From the NCBI RefSeq assembly GCF_028713515.1, contig NZ_JAQTOD010000004.1, forward strand, positions 62,001 to 126,000: DNA of 64,000 nucleotides, given 5' to 3'. Both the position numbers and the translations under genes were made by a program. This document shows positions 9,855 through 18,984 of this stretch, in pieces. The first letter of the stretch is position 1. Each line of letters opens with the position of its first letter. The notes under the pieces are model-generated. The model was not told the DNA's origin, made no database searches, and worked only from the letters and a program-made list of their open reading frames with translations. This DNA comes from Sulfurimonas sp. (lineage in GTDB: Bacteria > Campylobacterota > Campylobacteria > Campylobacterales > Sulfurimonadaceae).

Positions 9855-10238
9855 TTATCTTAATGTTTTATATAATTCTATTGCTTCTTGGATCTCTTTT
9901 TGAGAGGGTTTTCTTCTACATGAGAGGTAGGTTTTTTCTTTTCTTACTTCATCATATATTGGATATACGGTAGCAAAAACCCAGTAGTATCCACCATTTT
10001 TTGTTCTATTTTTAACATACCCGCTCCATATTTTATCATTTTTTACAGTTTCCCATAGGTTCTTAAATGCTGCTTTTGGCATATCTGGATGACGAACTAT
10101 GTTGTGTGGTTTACCAACCAACTCTTCGATGCTATATCCAGCAACTTCGCAAAAATCATCATTCGCAAACAAAATTGTTCCTTTAGCATCGGTTTGTGAT
10201 ACTAAAAAATCATTATTTTTTAAAATATACTCTTGCAT
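9855..10238 (-). CDS. Aer/CetB-like PAS-domain redox sensor
   Basis: The 127-residue protein is a single PAS domain. The segment [19 protein letters not shown] matches the FAD-binding PAS of Aer and CetB, and [17 protein letters not shown] is the usual following strand region. There is no signalling domain, so it must act through a partner. The partner is very probably the MCP encoded 11 bases downstream. The likely signal is electron-transport or redox state. Upstream, at about 10253-10274, a 6-bp inverted repeat (ATTCTC/GAGAAT) lies in the promoter region. Confidence 0.8.
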   Translation of the reverse strand: MQEYILKNNDFLVSQTDAKGTILFANDDFCEVAGYSIEELVGKPHNIVRHPDMPKAAFKNLWETVKNDKIWSGYVKNRTKNGGYYWVFATVYPIYDEVRKEKTYLSCRRKPSQKEIQEAIELYKTLR

Positions 10239-10403
10239 TTTCTCTCTCTTGCATTCTCGGAATTTTTAGAGAATAGTACTTGAAATATACTTAATTAAAA
10301 TATACTCAAATAAACTAGTTTTATTTAAATATTATAGTTTAGGCTCTTATGTTTGTTTAATTGCTTTTTCTATATAATCGCGAAAATAATTCTAAGAGAA
10401 AAT

Positions 10404-10874
10404 ATGAACAAACAAGATTTGTACCGCCCTAATGTGGCGATGATTATTGTGTCAAAAGAGTATCCTAAAGAGAAGAAAATATTTTTAGCGCAAAGAAATG
10501 ATTTGGTTGATATTTGGCAGTTTCCTCAAGGTGGAATTGATGAGGGAGAAGAGGTAATTGATGCTCTTTTTCGTGAGCTAGAAGAGGAGATAGGAACAAA
10601 TATGGTAGATATTATTGCTGAATTTCCCCAGTGGATATCTTATGATTTTCCACCTCGAATCGCACAGAGTATGAAACCTTTTGTTGGGCAAACACAGAGA
10701 TATTTTTTAGTAAAACTTCAAGATGGTGCTGTGATAAATATAGAGACAAAGCACCCAGAATTTATAGATTACAAGTTTGTTGAAGTTGAGGATGTTTTAA
10801 CCCTTAGTGCAAGTTTTAAAAAAGATGTTTATGAGAGCGTGATAGGTTATTTCAAAAATGAAGGACTACTTTAG
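10404..10874 (+). CDS. rppH: RNA 5'-pyrophosphohydrolase (Nudix)
   Basis: The 156-residue protein begins MNKQDLYRPNVAMII. The open frame extends 17 codons further upstream, but ATG 10404 gives the family N-terminus and follows an A+G-rich stretch. The Nudix box is complete: GGIDEGEEVIDALFRELEEE, ending in IG. The enzyme removes pyrophosphate from the 5' triphosphate of mRNA and so starts decay; RppH/NudH orthologues in this phylum have this length. The stop is directly followed by the lysC start, and the housekeeping operon continues to folP. Confidence 0.88.
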   Translation: MNKQDLYRPNVAMIIVSKEYPKEKKIFLAQRNDLVDIWQFPQGGIDEGEEVIDALFRELEEEIGTNMVDIIAEFPQWISYDFPPRIAQSMKPFVGQTQRYFLVKLQDGAVINIETKHPEFIDYKFVEVEDVLTLSASFKKDVYESVIGYFKNEGLL

Positions 10875-12086
10875 ATGTTGATAGTGCAAAAATTTGGCGG
10901 AACAAGTGTTGGTGATTTAGAGCGTATTCAAAATGTAGCAAATCGTGTTGCAGCTACAAAAAAAGCTGGAAATGATGTTGTAGTTGTTGTCTCTGCTATG
11001 AGTGGGGAGACAAATAAGCTGGTTGCGTATGCTGAGCATTTCTCGCCAAATGCATCTCGCTCTGATATGGATATGCTGCTTAGCTCAGGCGAGAGAGTAA
11101 CTGCATCTCTGCTCTCAATCGCTCTAAATGCGATGGGTCTTGAGACAGTTGCTATGAGCGGAAGAAAAGCTGGAATCATAACAGACTCGCACCACACAAA
11201 AGCAAGAATTGAGAAAATAAATCCAGAACTAATGAATAGCGCCATAAAAGAGGGCAAAATTATAGTTGTTGCAGGTTTTCAAGGTGTAAATGAAAACGGT
11301 GATGTAACTACTTTGGGTCGTGGTGGAAGCGATCTCTCTGCTGTTGCTATCGCTGGAGCAATAAATGCTGATTTGTGTGAGATATATACCGATGTTAGCG
11401 GAATTTTTACAACAGATCCTCGCATTGAGTCAAAGGCTAAAAAGCTTGATAAAATCTCTTACGATGAGATGCTGGAACTTGCTTCTTTGGGTGCAAAAGT
11501 GCTTCAAAACCGCTCGGTAGAGTTGGCTAAAAAACTAAATGTAAATCTAGTAACAAGAACAAGCTTTTCAGATGAAGAGGGAACATTAATAACTAAAGAG
11601 GAAAATATCATGGAAAAACCATTAGTAAGTGGAATAGCGTTGGATAAAAATCAGGCTCGTGTATCATTAATTGGGGTAAAAGATAGACCAGGAATCGCGT
11701 CTGACATCTTTACAAAACTATCAAATAGTAATGTAAATATAGATATGATTATTCAAAATGTTGGGCATGACGGCAAAGCAAACATAGACTTTACGGTTCC
11801 AGTTAGTGATCTCAACGATGCAAAAATGGTGGTTAGCAAATTTGTAGAAGATGCAGAAGTTGATGGTGTCTCTTATGATGAAAATATTTGTAAAGTCTCA
11901 ATTGTCGGCGTTGGCATGAAGTCGCACACAGGTGTCGCTGCTAAAGCTTTTGCAACAATGGCAGCTGAAAATATAAATATAAATATGATATCAACTTCAG
12001 AGATAAAAATCTCTATGATAATTGCTGAGAAGTATGCAGAATTAGCAGTGAGGTCACTTCACAGTACTTACGAACTAGATAAATAA
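10875..12086 (+). CDS. lysC: Aspartate kinase
   Basis: The 403-residue enzyme phosphorylates aspartate, the first step towards lysine, diaminopimelate, threonine and methionine. The kinase domain starts with VQKFGGTSVGDLERI and includes TTLGRGGSDLSAVA. Two ACT domains follow from about residue 265, where lysine or threonine feedback would act. Length is normal for the single-function class. It abuts rppH without a gap and is followed after 5 bases by hobA, the same order as in H. pylori. The product of asd, the next enzyme in the pathway, is also encoded in this window (36063-37097). Confidence 0.95.
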   Translation: MLIVQKFGGTSVGDLERIQNVANRVAATKKAGNDVVVVVSAMSGETNKLVAYAEHFSPNASRSDMDMLLSSGERVTASLLSIALNAMGLETVAMSGRKAGIITDSHHTKARIEKINPELMNSAIKEGKIIVVAGFQGVNENGDVTTLGRGGSDLSAVAIAGAINADLCEIYTDVSGIFTTDPRIESKAKKLDKISYDEMLELASLGAKVLQNRSVELAKKLNVNLVTRTSFSDEEGTLITKEENIMEKPLVSGIALDKNQARVSLIGVKDRPGIASDIFTKLSNSNVNIDMIIQNVGHDGKANIDFTVPVSDLNDAKMVVSKFVEDAEVDGVSYDENICKVSIVGVGMKSHTGVAAKAFATMAAENININMISTSEIKISMIIAEKYAELAVRSLHSTYELDK

Positions 12087-12091
12087 TCTTT

Positions 12092-12640
12092 ATGCAGAAT
12101 TTTGCCCAGTGGAGCCTTGACGCAATAAGAGAAGAGGGCGGTTGTCTGAGTTGGCTAGAAGAGCAAAGATTTGACTGGACAACAACAACTTCTCAAGCAC
12201 TTGAGCAGATTATAAATGGCAAAACAATTATTCTTGTAACAGATGAGAAAAGAAAATGGTTAGAGAGCTACATCCTTAGTTCTATAAATGGCGCAAGGCA
12301 AGATAGACCGCTTCTTCCGATAGTTAGTATTGATAGTATCTACTCACACTTTAATAGCGTTAGTAACTCCGAGATGCTCGATGTTGTTGAGGATATGATT
12401 TCTCTTTCTCACAAAGATGAGTATTTTTTCTGGTATATTGGCAAGGGTGATGATAAAAGAGCAGATATTGCCAAAAGGAAAGATAGTAGCTATTTTTGGA
12501 TTTTTGATGAAACTTATCTCAATGCGTTTAACCTAAGGTCGTATGATAAACTACTAGACATAAAACTTTTACAACTATTTGGGCTTCTAAATCTATCGCT
12601 AAACGCTGCGATGTTTGGAGAAGTTGATGTTAGTATCTGA
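12092..12640 (+). CDS. hobA: DnaA-binding initiation factor HobA
   Basis: The 182-residue protein matches HobA, which is specific to Campylobacterota. In H. pylori it binds domain I of DnaA and promotes DnaA assembly at oriC, standing in for DiaA. Recognition rests on the start MQNFAQWSLDAIREEG, on WLEEQRFDW, and above all on its place between lysC and holB. It ends 14 bases after the start codon of holB, so the two are likely translationally coupled. Confidence 0.85.
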   Translation: MQNFAQWSLDAIREEGGCLSWLEEQRFDWTTTTSQALEQIINGKTIILVTDEKRKWLESYILSSINGARQDRPLLPIVSIDSIYSHFNSVSNSEMLDVVEDMISLSHKDEYFFWYIGKGDDKRADIAKRKDSSYFWIFDETYLNAFNLRSYDKLLDIKLLQLFGLLNLSLNAAMFGEVDVSI

Positions 12641-13256
12641 GGCAAAAAGAGGTTATATCTTAGTTTCAACAGAGATAGAAAAAGAGGTTAACAAGCTAGT
12701 AGCGGAGTTAAAACCAAGCAGAGTAGTTAGTTTCATCGAAGAGGATTTTAAACTAGAGCACGCAAAAGCAGTTGTTGCTGAGTCTTACATAAGTGAATCA
12801 GAGACAAAGTATATCATAATCGCCGCCTCAACTTTTGGAAGAGAGGCTCAAAATTCACTTCTAAAAATTCTGGAAGAACCACCCAGAAACATAGAATTCA
12901 TAATCATCTCTCCCACAAAATCAAACCTTCTTCCAACCGTTCGCTCTCGTTTACCGATAGTCAATGGCGAAAAATTACACACCATAAAAGAGGTTGAGTT
13001 AAATCTTGCTAAGATTGACTATACGCAAGTTTTTAAATTTTTAAAAGCTAACGCAAGAGTAACAAAAACCGAAGCCAAAGAGTTGATTGAAGGGCTTTAT
13101 TATAGAGCTACAGTTGTTGATATGCTTATGCTCTCAACCAAACAGTTAGATAGTTTTGATAGAGCGTACAGACTTTTAGAGTTAAACTCAAGAGCCCAGA
13201 GCGTATTCGCAGAACTTATTATGGGATTTGCAGGAGATAAAAATGCAGCTTCTTAA
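12627..13256 (+). CDS. holB: DNA polymerase III delta-prime subunit
   Basis: The 209-residue protein is a short clamp-loader delta-prime subunit as found in Campylobacterota. It keeps the region FGREAQNSLLKILEEPP and the SRC-like motif as VRSRLP. There is no P-loop, as expected for delta-prime. The open frame could start at TTG 12615, but ATG 12627 is preceded by GGAG at 12617-12620 and is preferred. It overlaps hobA by 14 bases and folP by 14 bases. Confidence 0.85.
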   Translation: MLVSEAKRGYILVSTEIEKEVNKLVAELKPSRVVSFIEEDFKLEHAKAVVAESYISESETKYIIIAASTFGREAQNSLLKILEEPPRNIEFIIISPTKSNLLPTVRSRLPIVNGEKLHTIKEVELNLAKIDYTQVFKFLKANARVTKTEAKELIEGLYYRATVVDMLMLSTKQLDSFDRAYRLLELNSRAQSVFAELIMGFAGDKNAAS

Positions 13257-14397
13257 ACTCTCAAACTCAATTGATATAAAAAAATATTTAATAGATTTGA
13301 GTGTAGATAGTGGTGGTATCCAGATACTATCATCAAAGGCAAAAACTCATATCATCTATATAAAAGATTTACATGTCGGTGGTGCAAATATACTAAAGCA
13401 AGATGCGCTTAGCATTGGAGCAGATTTGGCTGTGCCTCGCGGAACTGTGGTTGCAAAAACTCCATTTGTGGATTGTATGTTGATTGTGACCACAAAACAG
13501 TTGCAAACACTTAGTAGAAAAGAGTTGGCGCAACCCTTTGGACTAAAAGATGTTGCAAAAAAACTCAAAGATATTTTAATGGCAAAAAAACCATCAAATG
13601 TTCAAATAATGGGCGTTATAAATGCAAACAGTAATAGCTTTTTTAGCGACTCAAGATTTATGGGAAATAGAGCTGTTGATACGATAGAGAAAATGATAGA
13701 AGATGGAGCAGATATTATCGACATCGGCGGAGTCTCATCTGCGCCAAACTCGCCGCTTGTTGATAAAGATGAAGAGCTAAGACGAGTTAAACCGATACTT
13801 GATGCCATAAAACAAAACGGACTTTATGAGAAAGTTAAATTTAGTATTGACAGCTATGAACCGCTTGTGGTTTCTTATGCTCTTGAGAGCGGGTTTAGAA
13901 TTGTTAACGATATCACAGGTTTAGCAAATGATGAGATCTGCAAACTTTGTGCATCTTATGACGCAACCGCTGTAATTATGCATATGCAAAATAGTCCACA
14001 AAATATGCAGGAAAATCCAAAATATGAGGATATTATAAGTGAAATATACTCATTTTTTCAAAGTAAACTAGAAAAAGCTGATGCGTTTGGGATTAAAGAT
14101 ACACTTTTGGATGTGGGCATTGGATTTGGTAAAACACTAGAGCATAATCTTGTTTTAGTAAAACATCTTGAACACTATTTAACACTTCAAAAACCGTTAC
14201 TCGTTGGTGCTTCAAGAAAATCTATGATAGATAAGATTTCATCATCTTTGCCTCAAGATAGACTAGGGGGAACCCTTGCTCTACATTTAGAAGCCATGAA
14301 AAATGGAGCTTCTATTCTTCGTGTGCATGATGTAAAAGAGCATACGCAGGCTCTCTCTGTTCAAAAAGCTCTAGACAACATAAGTATAAAAGGTTAA
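13243..14397 (+). CDS. folP: Dihydropteroate synthase
   Basis: The protein is about 384 residues. It has an N-terminal extension of roughly 120 residues typical of this phylum, then the DHPS barrel: IMGVINANSNSF, the IDIGG strand, VNDITGLAND and LLVGASRKS. It joins p-aminobenzoate to the pterin diphosphate in folate synthesis. ATG 13243 follows AGGAG by 6 bases and is chosen over the TTG at 13228. The gene starts inside the end of holB. A CBS/GGDEF gene follows after 4 bases and may be co-transcribed. Confidence 0.92.
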   Translation: MQLLKLSNSIDIKKYLIDLSVDSGGIQILSSKAKTHIIYIKDLHVGGANILKQDALSIGADLAVPRGTVVAKTPFVDCMLIVTTKQLQTLSRKELAQPFGLKDVAKKLKDILMAKKPSNVQIMGVINANSNSFFSDSRFMGNRAVDTIEKMIEDGADIIDIGGVSSAPNSPLVDKDEELRRVKPILDAIKQNGLYEKVKFSIDSYEPLVVSYALESGFRIVNDITGLANDEICKLCASYDATAVIMHMQNSPQNMQENPKYEDIISEIYSFFQSKLEKADAFGIKDTLLDVGIGFGKTLEHNLVLVKHLEHYLTLQKPLLVGASRKSMIDKISSSLPQDRLGGTLALHLEAMKNGASILRVHDVKEHTQALSVQKALDNISIKG

Positions 14398-14401
14398 TAA
14401 T

Positions 14402-15745
14402 ATGAAATTTCCAACACTTGGTGAAATTGCTACAAAAAATGTCGTCTCAATTAATATAAGAAAATCAATTGCAGAGGCAGTAGGGCTAATGTTTGAAAAC
14501 GACCATAGAAATGTAGTGGTAGTTGACGGTAGCTCTTTTCGCATATTAATAGCGTCTGATATTTTAAAAGCTAGATCTCAAAATATAAACTTAAGCGACC
14601 AATTAAATATTTTAAATTTAGAAATTATACCAACAATGACTAAAGGGAATAATGTTTTGCAGACGCTAGAGCACTTAAGTTGTAATATAGAGTATATCTG
14701 TGTTATAGATGATGATGATGGTTCTCTTTATGGGCTTGTTACACATACTGATATTATAAGCAATATTGATCCAGAGACGCTGATGGAGAGCTTCTGTTTA
14801 CATGATTTTTTAAAGCTCAGCAAAAGAGATAAGTGGATAAAAAAAGAGATGAAAACATCTCATATTCTTAACGAAATGGCTCAAAATTCTCTTGATAGTG
14901 TAATAATTATAGAAGATTTTAAGCCACTTGGTATTTTTACCACAAAAGATGTAATAAGAGTAATAAAAAACAGTAGTGATTTAGAGCTTCCCGTTAGTAG
15001 CTATATGTCATCTCCAGTTGATACAATTTTTAGAGGTAGTTCAATTAAAGAAGCGGTAGCATTTTTAAAGAACAAACATTATAAAAGAGCTGTTGTAGTT
15101 GATAAAGATGGTAATATGCATGGAGTGGTCTCGCAAAAAGAGCTTATTTCACTGGCATACTCGAAGTGGGCTAGTTTAATGAAAGAGCACCACGAGGAAC
15201 TTGATAAAATAAACTCTAAACTCTTAAGTAGAAGTAAAAAATATGAAATAATAGCCTCAACTGATCCTTTAACTGGGCTTTATAATCGTTACAAATTCTC
15301 TAAACTGTATGAGTTATCATATAGCACTATGATGGAACGAAGCAGTGCTGTGTCACTGTTGATTTTAGATATAGATAATTTCAAGAAGATTAATGATACG
15401 CATGGGCACAATACAGGGGATACTGTTCTTGTGAAATTGGCGAATTTACTACAGGGTAGTTTAAGAGATATGGATATTGTTTGTAGGTGGGGAGGTGAAG
15501 AATTTGTGCTTCTGCTTTTGGCGACAAACTTAAAAAGTTCAGTTTTATTGGCAGAAAAGTTAAGAGAAAATATTGAGAAATTAGAGATTGATACTGTTGG
15601 TAAAATAACTGCGAGTTTTGGTATTGCCGAGCTTATAGAAGGTGATGATCTAAAAAGCACAGTAGGTAGAGCAGATAAGGCACTGTATCTAGCAAAAGAG
15701 TCTGGAAGAAATTGTGTAAGAACTCAAAATGAGATTGTTAATTAG
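14402..15745 (+). CDS. CBS-domain diguanylate cyclase
   Basis: The 447-residue soluble protein has two CBS-domain pairs (about 5-130 and 140-265), a short helical linker, and a GGDEF domain (about 285-440). The active site reads RWGGEEF, so c-di-GMP synthesis is expected. LLILDIDNFKKINDTHGH carries the metal and substrate residues. The CBS pairs probably bind an adenine nucleotide and so tie c-di-GMP output to energy state; that is inference. It lies 4 bases after folP. Confidence 0.85.
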   Translation: MKFPTLGEIATKNVVSINIRKSIAEAVGLMFENDHRNVVVVDGSSFRILIASDILKARSQNINLSDQLNILNLEIIPTMTKGNNVLQTLEHLSCNIEYICVIDDDDGSLYGLVTHTDIISNIDPETLMESFCLHDFLKLSKRDKWIKKEMKTSHILNEMAQNSLDSVIIIEDFKPLGIFTTKDVIRVIKNSSDLELPVSSYMSSPVDTIFRGSSIKEAVAFLKNKHYKRAVVVDKDGNMHGVVSQKELISLAYSKWASLMKEHHEELDKINSKLLSRSKKYEIIASTDPLTGLYNRYKFSKLYELSYSTMMERSSAVSLLILDIDNFKKINDTHGHNTGDTVLVKLANLLQGSLRDMDIVCRWGGEEFVLLLLATNLKSSVLLAEKLRENIEKLEIDTVGKITASFGIAELIEGDDLKSTVGRADKALYLAKESGRNCVRTQNEIVN

Positions 15746-15825
15746 TATTGATAGAAATAGCTCTATAGTTGACTTTTTTGAAAATATTTTTTTTATGAGA
15801 AAGTAGAGAATTGGAGTTAAAAAAT

Positions 15826-15850
15826 AAGTAGAGACAGAGAGTCTCTACTT
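15826..15850 (-). terminator. Rho-independent terminator
   Basis: A perfect 10-bp stem (AAGTAGAGAC / GTCTCTACTT) with a 5-base loop is followed on the minus strand by ATTTTTT. It lies just after the stop of the Lys/Ala-rich gene and may also serve the convergent CBS-GGDEF gene. Confidence 0.75.
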
Positions 15851-15865
15851 GAGTTAAAAGTAAAA

Positions 15866-16105
15866 TTATTTAGCAGGAGGAGTTTCAGCTGCAGGAGCGG
15901 CAGCGTCAGCAGCAGTCTCAGCTTTTTTAGCCTTCTTTGCTTTTTTAGCTTTTTTAGCTTTAACCGGCTTAGCAGCTTCTGGAGCTTTAGCAGCTTCGGC
16001 TTTTTCAGTAGCAACAGCAGGTGCAGCAGCATCTTCAGCAGATAGCGTAGTTGATGTAGCTACAAACAGTGCAGCACCTAATATAATTGATGTAATTTTT
16101 GTCAT
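15866..16105 (-). CDS. Small exported Lys/Ala-rich repeat protein
   Basis: The 79-residue protein has a signal peptide (hydrophobic to about residue 20, then TLSAEDAAAP). The mature part is almost only Ala, Lys, Pro and Glu, including four tandem KKA-type units (KAKKAKKAKKAKKA). It is preceded by AAGGAG and followed by a strong terminator, so it is a real single-gene unit. Similar histone-H1-like tails bind nucleic acid or acidic polymers, but a signal peptide points to the periplasm. Function unknown. Confidence 0.65.
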   Translation of the reverse strand: MTKITSIILGAALFVATSTTLSAEDAAAPAVATEKAEAAKAPEAAKPVKAKKAKKAKKAKKAETAADAAAPAAETPPAK

Positions 16106-16302
16106 TTAGACTCCTTTTTGTTTTAAATCAGAAGAAGTATATCACAAAAAAATAAAAATACGCAAGAAAAAAACTATTAAAAAAATAAGAAATTATTATC
16201 TGAAAAAAAATATATTTTTTGAAGAAAATAGAGGCTCGATTCCAACCATTTAAGGTATATTTTTTATTTTCAGTATATTTAGCTAAGAGTAAACCACTTG
16301 TA

Positions 16303-16332
16303 GAGTGGCTCTATGCAATCACAGAACCACTC
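16303..16332 (-). terminator. Hairpin after dnaK
   Basis: A 10-bp stem with one G-U pair (16303-16312 with 16323-16332) and a 10-base loop lies just past the dnaK stop. No T-run follows directly, so it may be a processing or stability hairpin instead of an intrinsic terminator. Confidence 0.45.
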
Positions 16333-16338
16333 CAAAGC

Positions 16339-18219
16339 TTACTCTATTTCAGCGTCAATAACATCATCATCTTTTTTCTTTTTAGTATCAGCTTCACCAG
16401 CTGGAGCACCTTCATTTTTGTACATCTGTTCAGCCATTTTATGACTTACTTCTGTTAATGTTTTTACTTTAGCTTCAATTTGTTCTTTTGTAGCATTTGT
16501 GTCTTTTAGCGTATCTTTAAGATCAGCTATTGCAGCTTCAATTTTTGCTTTTTCGCCTGCTTCAACTTTGTCTCCATTCTCTGAAAGAGATTTTTCAGTT
16601 TGAGCTATTAGTGCATCTGCTTGATTTTTAAGGTCCACTAACTCTCTTCTTGTTTTATCTTCAGCTTTATGAGCTTCTGCGTCTTGAACCATTCTATTAA
16701 TCTCATCTTCACTAAGTCCTGAACTTCCACTTATTGTGATTGACTGAGATTTACCTGTGCCTTTATCTGTTGAACTAACAGTAAGTATTCCGTTTGCATC
16801 GATGTCAAAAGTAACTTCGATTTGAGGAACACCTCTTGGTGCTGCTGGAATATCTCCTAATTCAAACAATCCTAAAGATTTATTATCTTTTGCAAACTCT
16901 CTCTCACCTTGAACAACTGAAATGCTAACTGCAGGTTGGTTGTTTTCTGCTGTTGAGAAGATTTGAGATTTCTTAACAGGTATTGTTGTCCCTTTTTCAA
17001 TAATTTTAGTAGCAACACCGCCTAAAGTCTCAATTCCAAGTGAAAGTGGAGTAACATCTAAAAGAAGAACATCTTTAACATCTCCTCTTAAAACTCCACC
17101 TTGAATAGCCGCGCCAGCCGCTACAACTTCGTCTGGGTTAACACTTTTGTTTAGAGTTTTTCCACCAAAGTAATCGGAAACCATTTTTTGAGCCAATGGA
17201 ACACGGATAGAACCACCAACCATTATAATCTCTTTGATGCTGTTGTTCTCTAAGCCAGACTCTTTCATGGCAGTTTTGATGTGATCAATTGTCTCTTTAA
17301 TAAGTGATTCAATCATACCTTCAAATTTAGCGCGAGTAAGTTTGATAACCAAGTGTTGTGGTCCAGCTTCTGTCATAGTGATAAATGGTAGGTTAATCTC
17401 AGTTTCAGTTGCGCTTGAAAGTTCTTTTTTAGCATTTTCAGCAGCATCTTTTAATCTTTGAAGTGCCATTTTGTCATTTTTAAGCTCTATTCCATGAGTA
17501 GATTTAAATTCTGAATTTAAAAAATCAACAATTTTATTATCAAAGTCATCACCGCCTAAAAATGCATTACCATCAGTTGATAGAACCTCAAAAGTTCCGT
17601 CGCTAATTTCTAATACAGTAACATCGAATGTTCCTCCACCTAGGTCATAAACAAGTACATTCTCTTCTGCCTTGCTCTCTAATCCATATGCAAGAGCTGA
17701 AGCTGTTGGCTCATTGATTATGCGAAGAACATTTAATCCAGCAATTGTTCCGGCATCTTTTGTTGCTTTTCTTTGTGCATCATTAAAGTATGCAGGAACC
17801 GTAATAACTGCATCAGTTACAGTTGAGCCAAGATAAGCTTCCGCATCTTCTTTTAGTTTTGAAAGAATTTTTGCTGAAATCTCTTGTGGAGTGTAGATTT
17901 TACCAGCTACATCAACCGCCGCCATTCCATCTTTATTTACGATATTGTATGTTACTTTGTCGTGAGCCGCTTTTGCATTCTCTTCGCTCATCATAAGACC
18001 CATAATTCTCTTGATTGAAGAGATTGTTTTATTTGGGTTTGTGATTGCTTGACGCTTTGCAGGATCTCCTACTAAAACATCACCTTTATCTGTAAACGCA
18101 ACTACCGAAGGAGTAGTATTTTTACCCTCTTTATTTGGGATGATTTTTGCCTCACCGCCTTCATAAACTGCAACACATGAATTTGTTGTTCCTAAATCTA
18201 TACCGATAACTTTTGACAT
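16339..18219 (-). CDS. dnaK: Hsp70 chaperone DnaK
   Basis: The 626-residue protein is a full-length Hsp70. It has the N-terminal ATPase ([17 protein letters not shown]), the phosphate-binding loop [15 protein letters not shown], the linker [18 protein letters not shown], the substrate-binding domain and an acidic tail ending [10 protein letters not shown]. It folds and refolds proteins with GrpE and DnaJ. It follows grpE by 52 bases in the same direction and shares its promoter. No dnaJ lies next to it. Confidence 0.97.
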   Translation of the reverse strand: MSKVIGIDLGTTNSCVAVYEGGEAKIIPNKEGKNTTPSVVAFTDKGDVLVGDPAKRQAITNPNKTISSIKRIMGLMMSEENAKAAHDKVTYNIVNKDGMAAVDVAGKIYTPQEISAKILSKLKEDAEAYLGSTVTDAVITVPAYFNDAQRKATKDAGTIAGLNVLRIINEPTASALAYGLESKAEENVLVYDLGGGTFDVTVLEISDGTFEVLSTDGNAFLGGDDFDNKIVDFLNSEFKSTHGIELKNDKMALQRLKDAAENAKKELSSATETEINLPFITMTEAGPQHLVIKLTRAKFEGMIESLIKETIDHIKTAMKESGLENNSIKEIIMVGGSIRVPLAQKMVSDYFGGKTLNKSVNPDEVVAAGAAIQGGVLRGDVKDVLLLDVTPLSLGIETLGGVATKIIEKGTTIPVKKSQIFSTAENNQPAVSISVVQGEREFAKDNKSLGLFELGDIPAAPRGVPQIEVTFDIDANGILTVSSTDKGTGKSQSITISGSSGLSEDEINRMVQDAEAHKAEDKTRRELVDLKNQADALIAQTEKSLSENGDKVEAGEKAKIEAAIADLKDTLKDTNATKEQIEAKVKTLTEVSHKMAEQMYKNEGAPAGEADTKKKKDDDVIDAEIE

Positions 18220-18271
18220 ATTATTTTCCTTAATTTAATTTAATTTTGTATACTATTTGTTGTAGATAGCT

Positions 18272-18835
18272 CTAATTAGCTACGACTACCATTGCTTCTC
18301 TTAGTGGTCGCTCTTTATATTTGTAACCAGTTTGAAAAGTTTTTATTATCTGTCCACTTGCAATTTCATCGTGATCGACGCTTTGAATTGCATTGTGGAT
18401 ATTTGGATCAAAAGGCTCGTCATGCGAAACCATCTTTACTCCATGTTTCTCCAGAGATGTTGTCAACTGTTTAAGAGTTAGCTCAATCCCCTCTTTTAGT
18501 TTTTCTAGATGCTCACTTGCATCTGCTACATTCGCAGTAGATAATACAGCCATCTGAAGTGCATCCATAACAGGAATCATATCTTTAGCAAATTTCTCAT
18601 TTGCGTACTCAACGGCTGTATACTTTTCTCGTTCTAGCCTCTTTTTGATATTATCAAAATCAGCATGAACTCTCGCATACTTATCTTTTAGAGTTGTTAA
18701 CTCCTCTTGTAGTAAATCTAGCTCATTACCAACGGCCATTGCATCGGCTTCAGCTTCTTCGTTGCTAACTTCTACACTCTGCTCATCATTTTCATGAGTT
18801 TTGTTTCGTAATTCTTCATCAGTTTGTTTTGACAT
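18272..18835 (-). CDS. grpE: Nucleotide exchange factor GrpE
   Basis: GrpE of about 187 residues. It has an acidic N-terminus, a long coiled-coil helix (DLLQEELTTLKDKYARVHADFDN) and the conserved C-terminal beta domain (KHGVKMV, FDPNIHNAI, VVVAN). It releases ADP from DnaK. The open frame runs to GTG 18850, but the AGGAG element lies directly against that codon, so ATG 18835 (MSKQTDEEL) is preferred although its spacing is long. hrcA, often the gene before grpE, is absent; feoB precedes it instead. Confidence 0.92.
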   Translation of the reverse strand: MSKQTDEELRNKTHENDEQSVEVSNEEAEADAMAVGNELDLLQEELTTLKDKYARVHADFDNIKKRLEREKYTAVEYANEKFAKDMIPVMDALQMAVLSTANVADASEHLEKLKEGIELTLKQLTTSLEKHGVKMVSHDEPFDPNIHNAIQSVDHDEIASGQIIKTFQTGYKYKERPLREAMVVVAN

Positions 18836-18875
18836 AATAGTTGAATTCACTCCTTTATTCTAAATCTACGGCACT

Positions 18876-18904
18876 ATTATACATATTGAGTGTAACAATG
18901 TCAA
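18876..18904 (-). promoter_or_regulatory. Consensus sigma-70 promoter of grpE-dnaK
   Basis: On the minus strand, TTGACA (18899-18904) is separated by exactly 17 bases from TATAAT (18876-18881). Both hexamers are perfect. No CIRCE element (TTAGCACTC-N9-GAGTGCTAA) overlaps it. Confidence 0.8.
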
Positions 18905-18923
18905 GTATATGTTTAGTTATTTC

Positions 18924-18951
18924 GATAAAGATAGTTGAGTCTATCTTTATC
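18924..18951. terminator. Perfect 11-bp inverted repeat between feoB and grpE
   Basis: GATAAAGATAG (18924-18934) pairs exactly with CTATCTTTATC (18941-18951) around a 6-base loop. It lies after the feoB stop and just upstream of the grpE promoter. It lacks a T-run. It could be a terminator for feoB, an operator, or both. Confidence 0.45.
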
Positions 18952-18984
18952 AATGTTGTTAAATAAGAGTATATTAAAGTTGCT

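Noticed and set aside
18871-18900. CIRCE-like ACACTC...AGTGC halves in the grpE promoter
   Set aside because: The spacing is 11 and not 9 and the outer bases do not match, so it does not qualify as an HrcA site.
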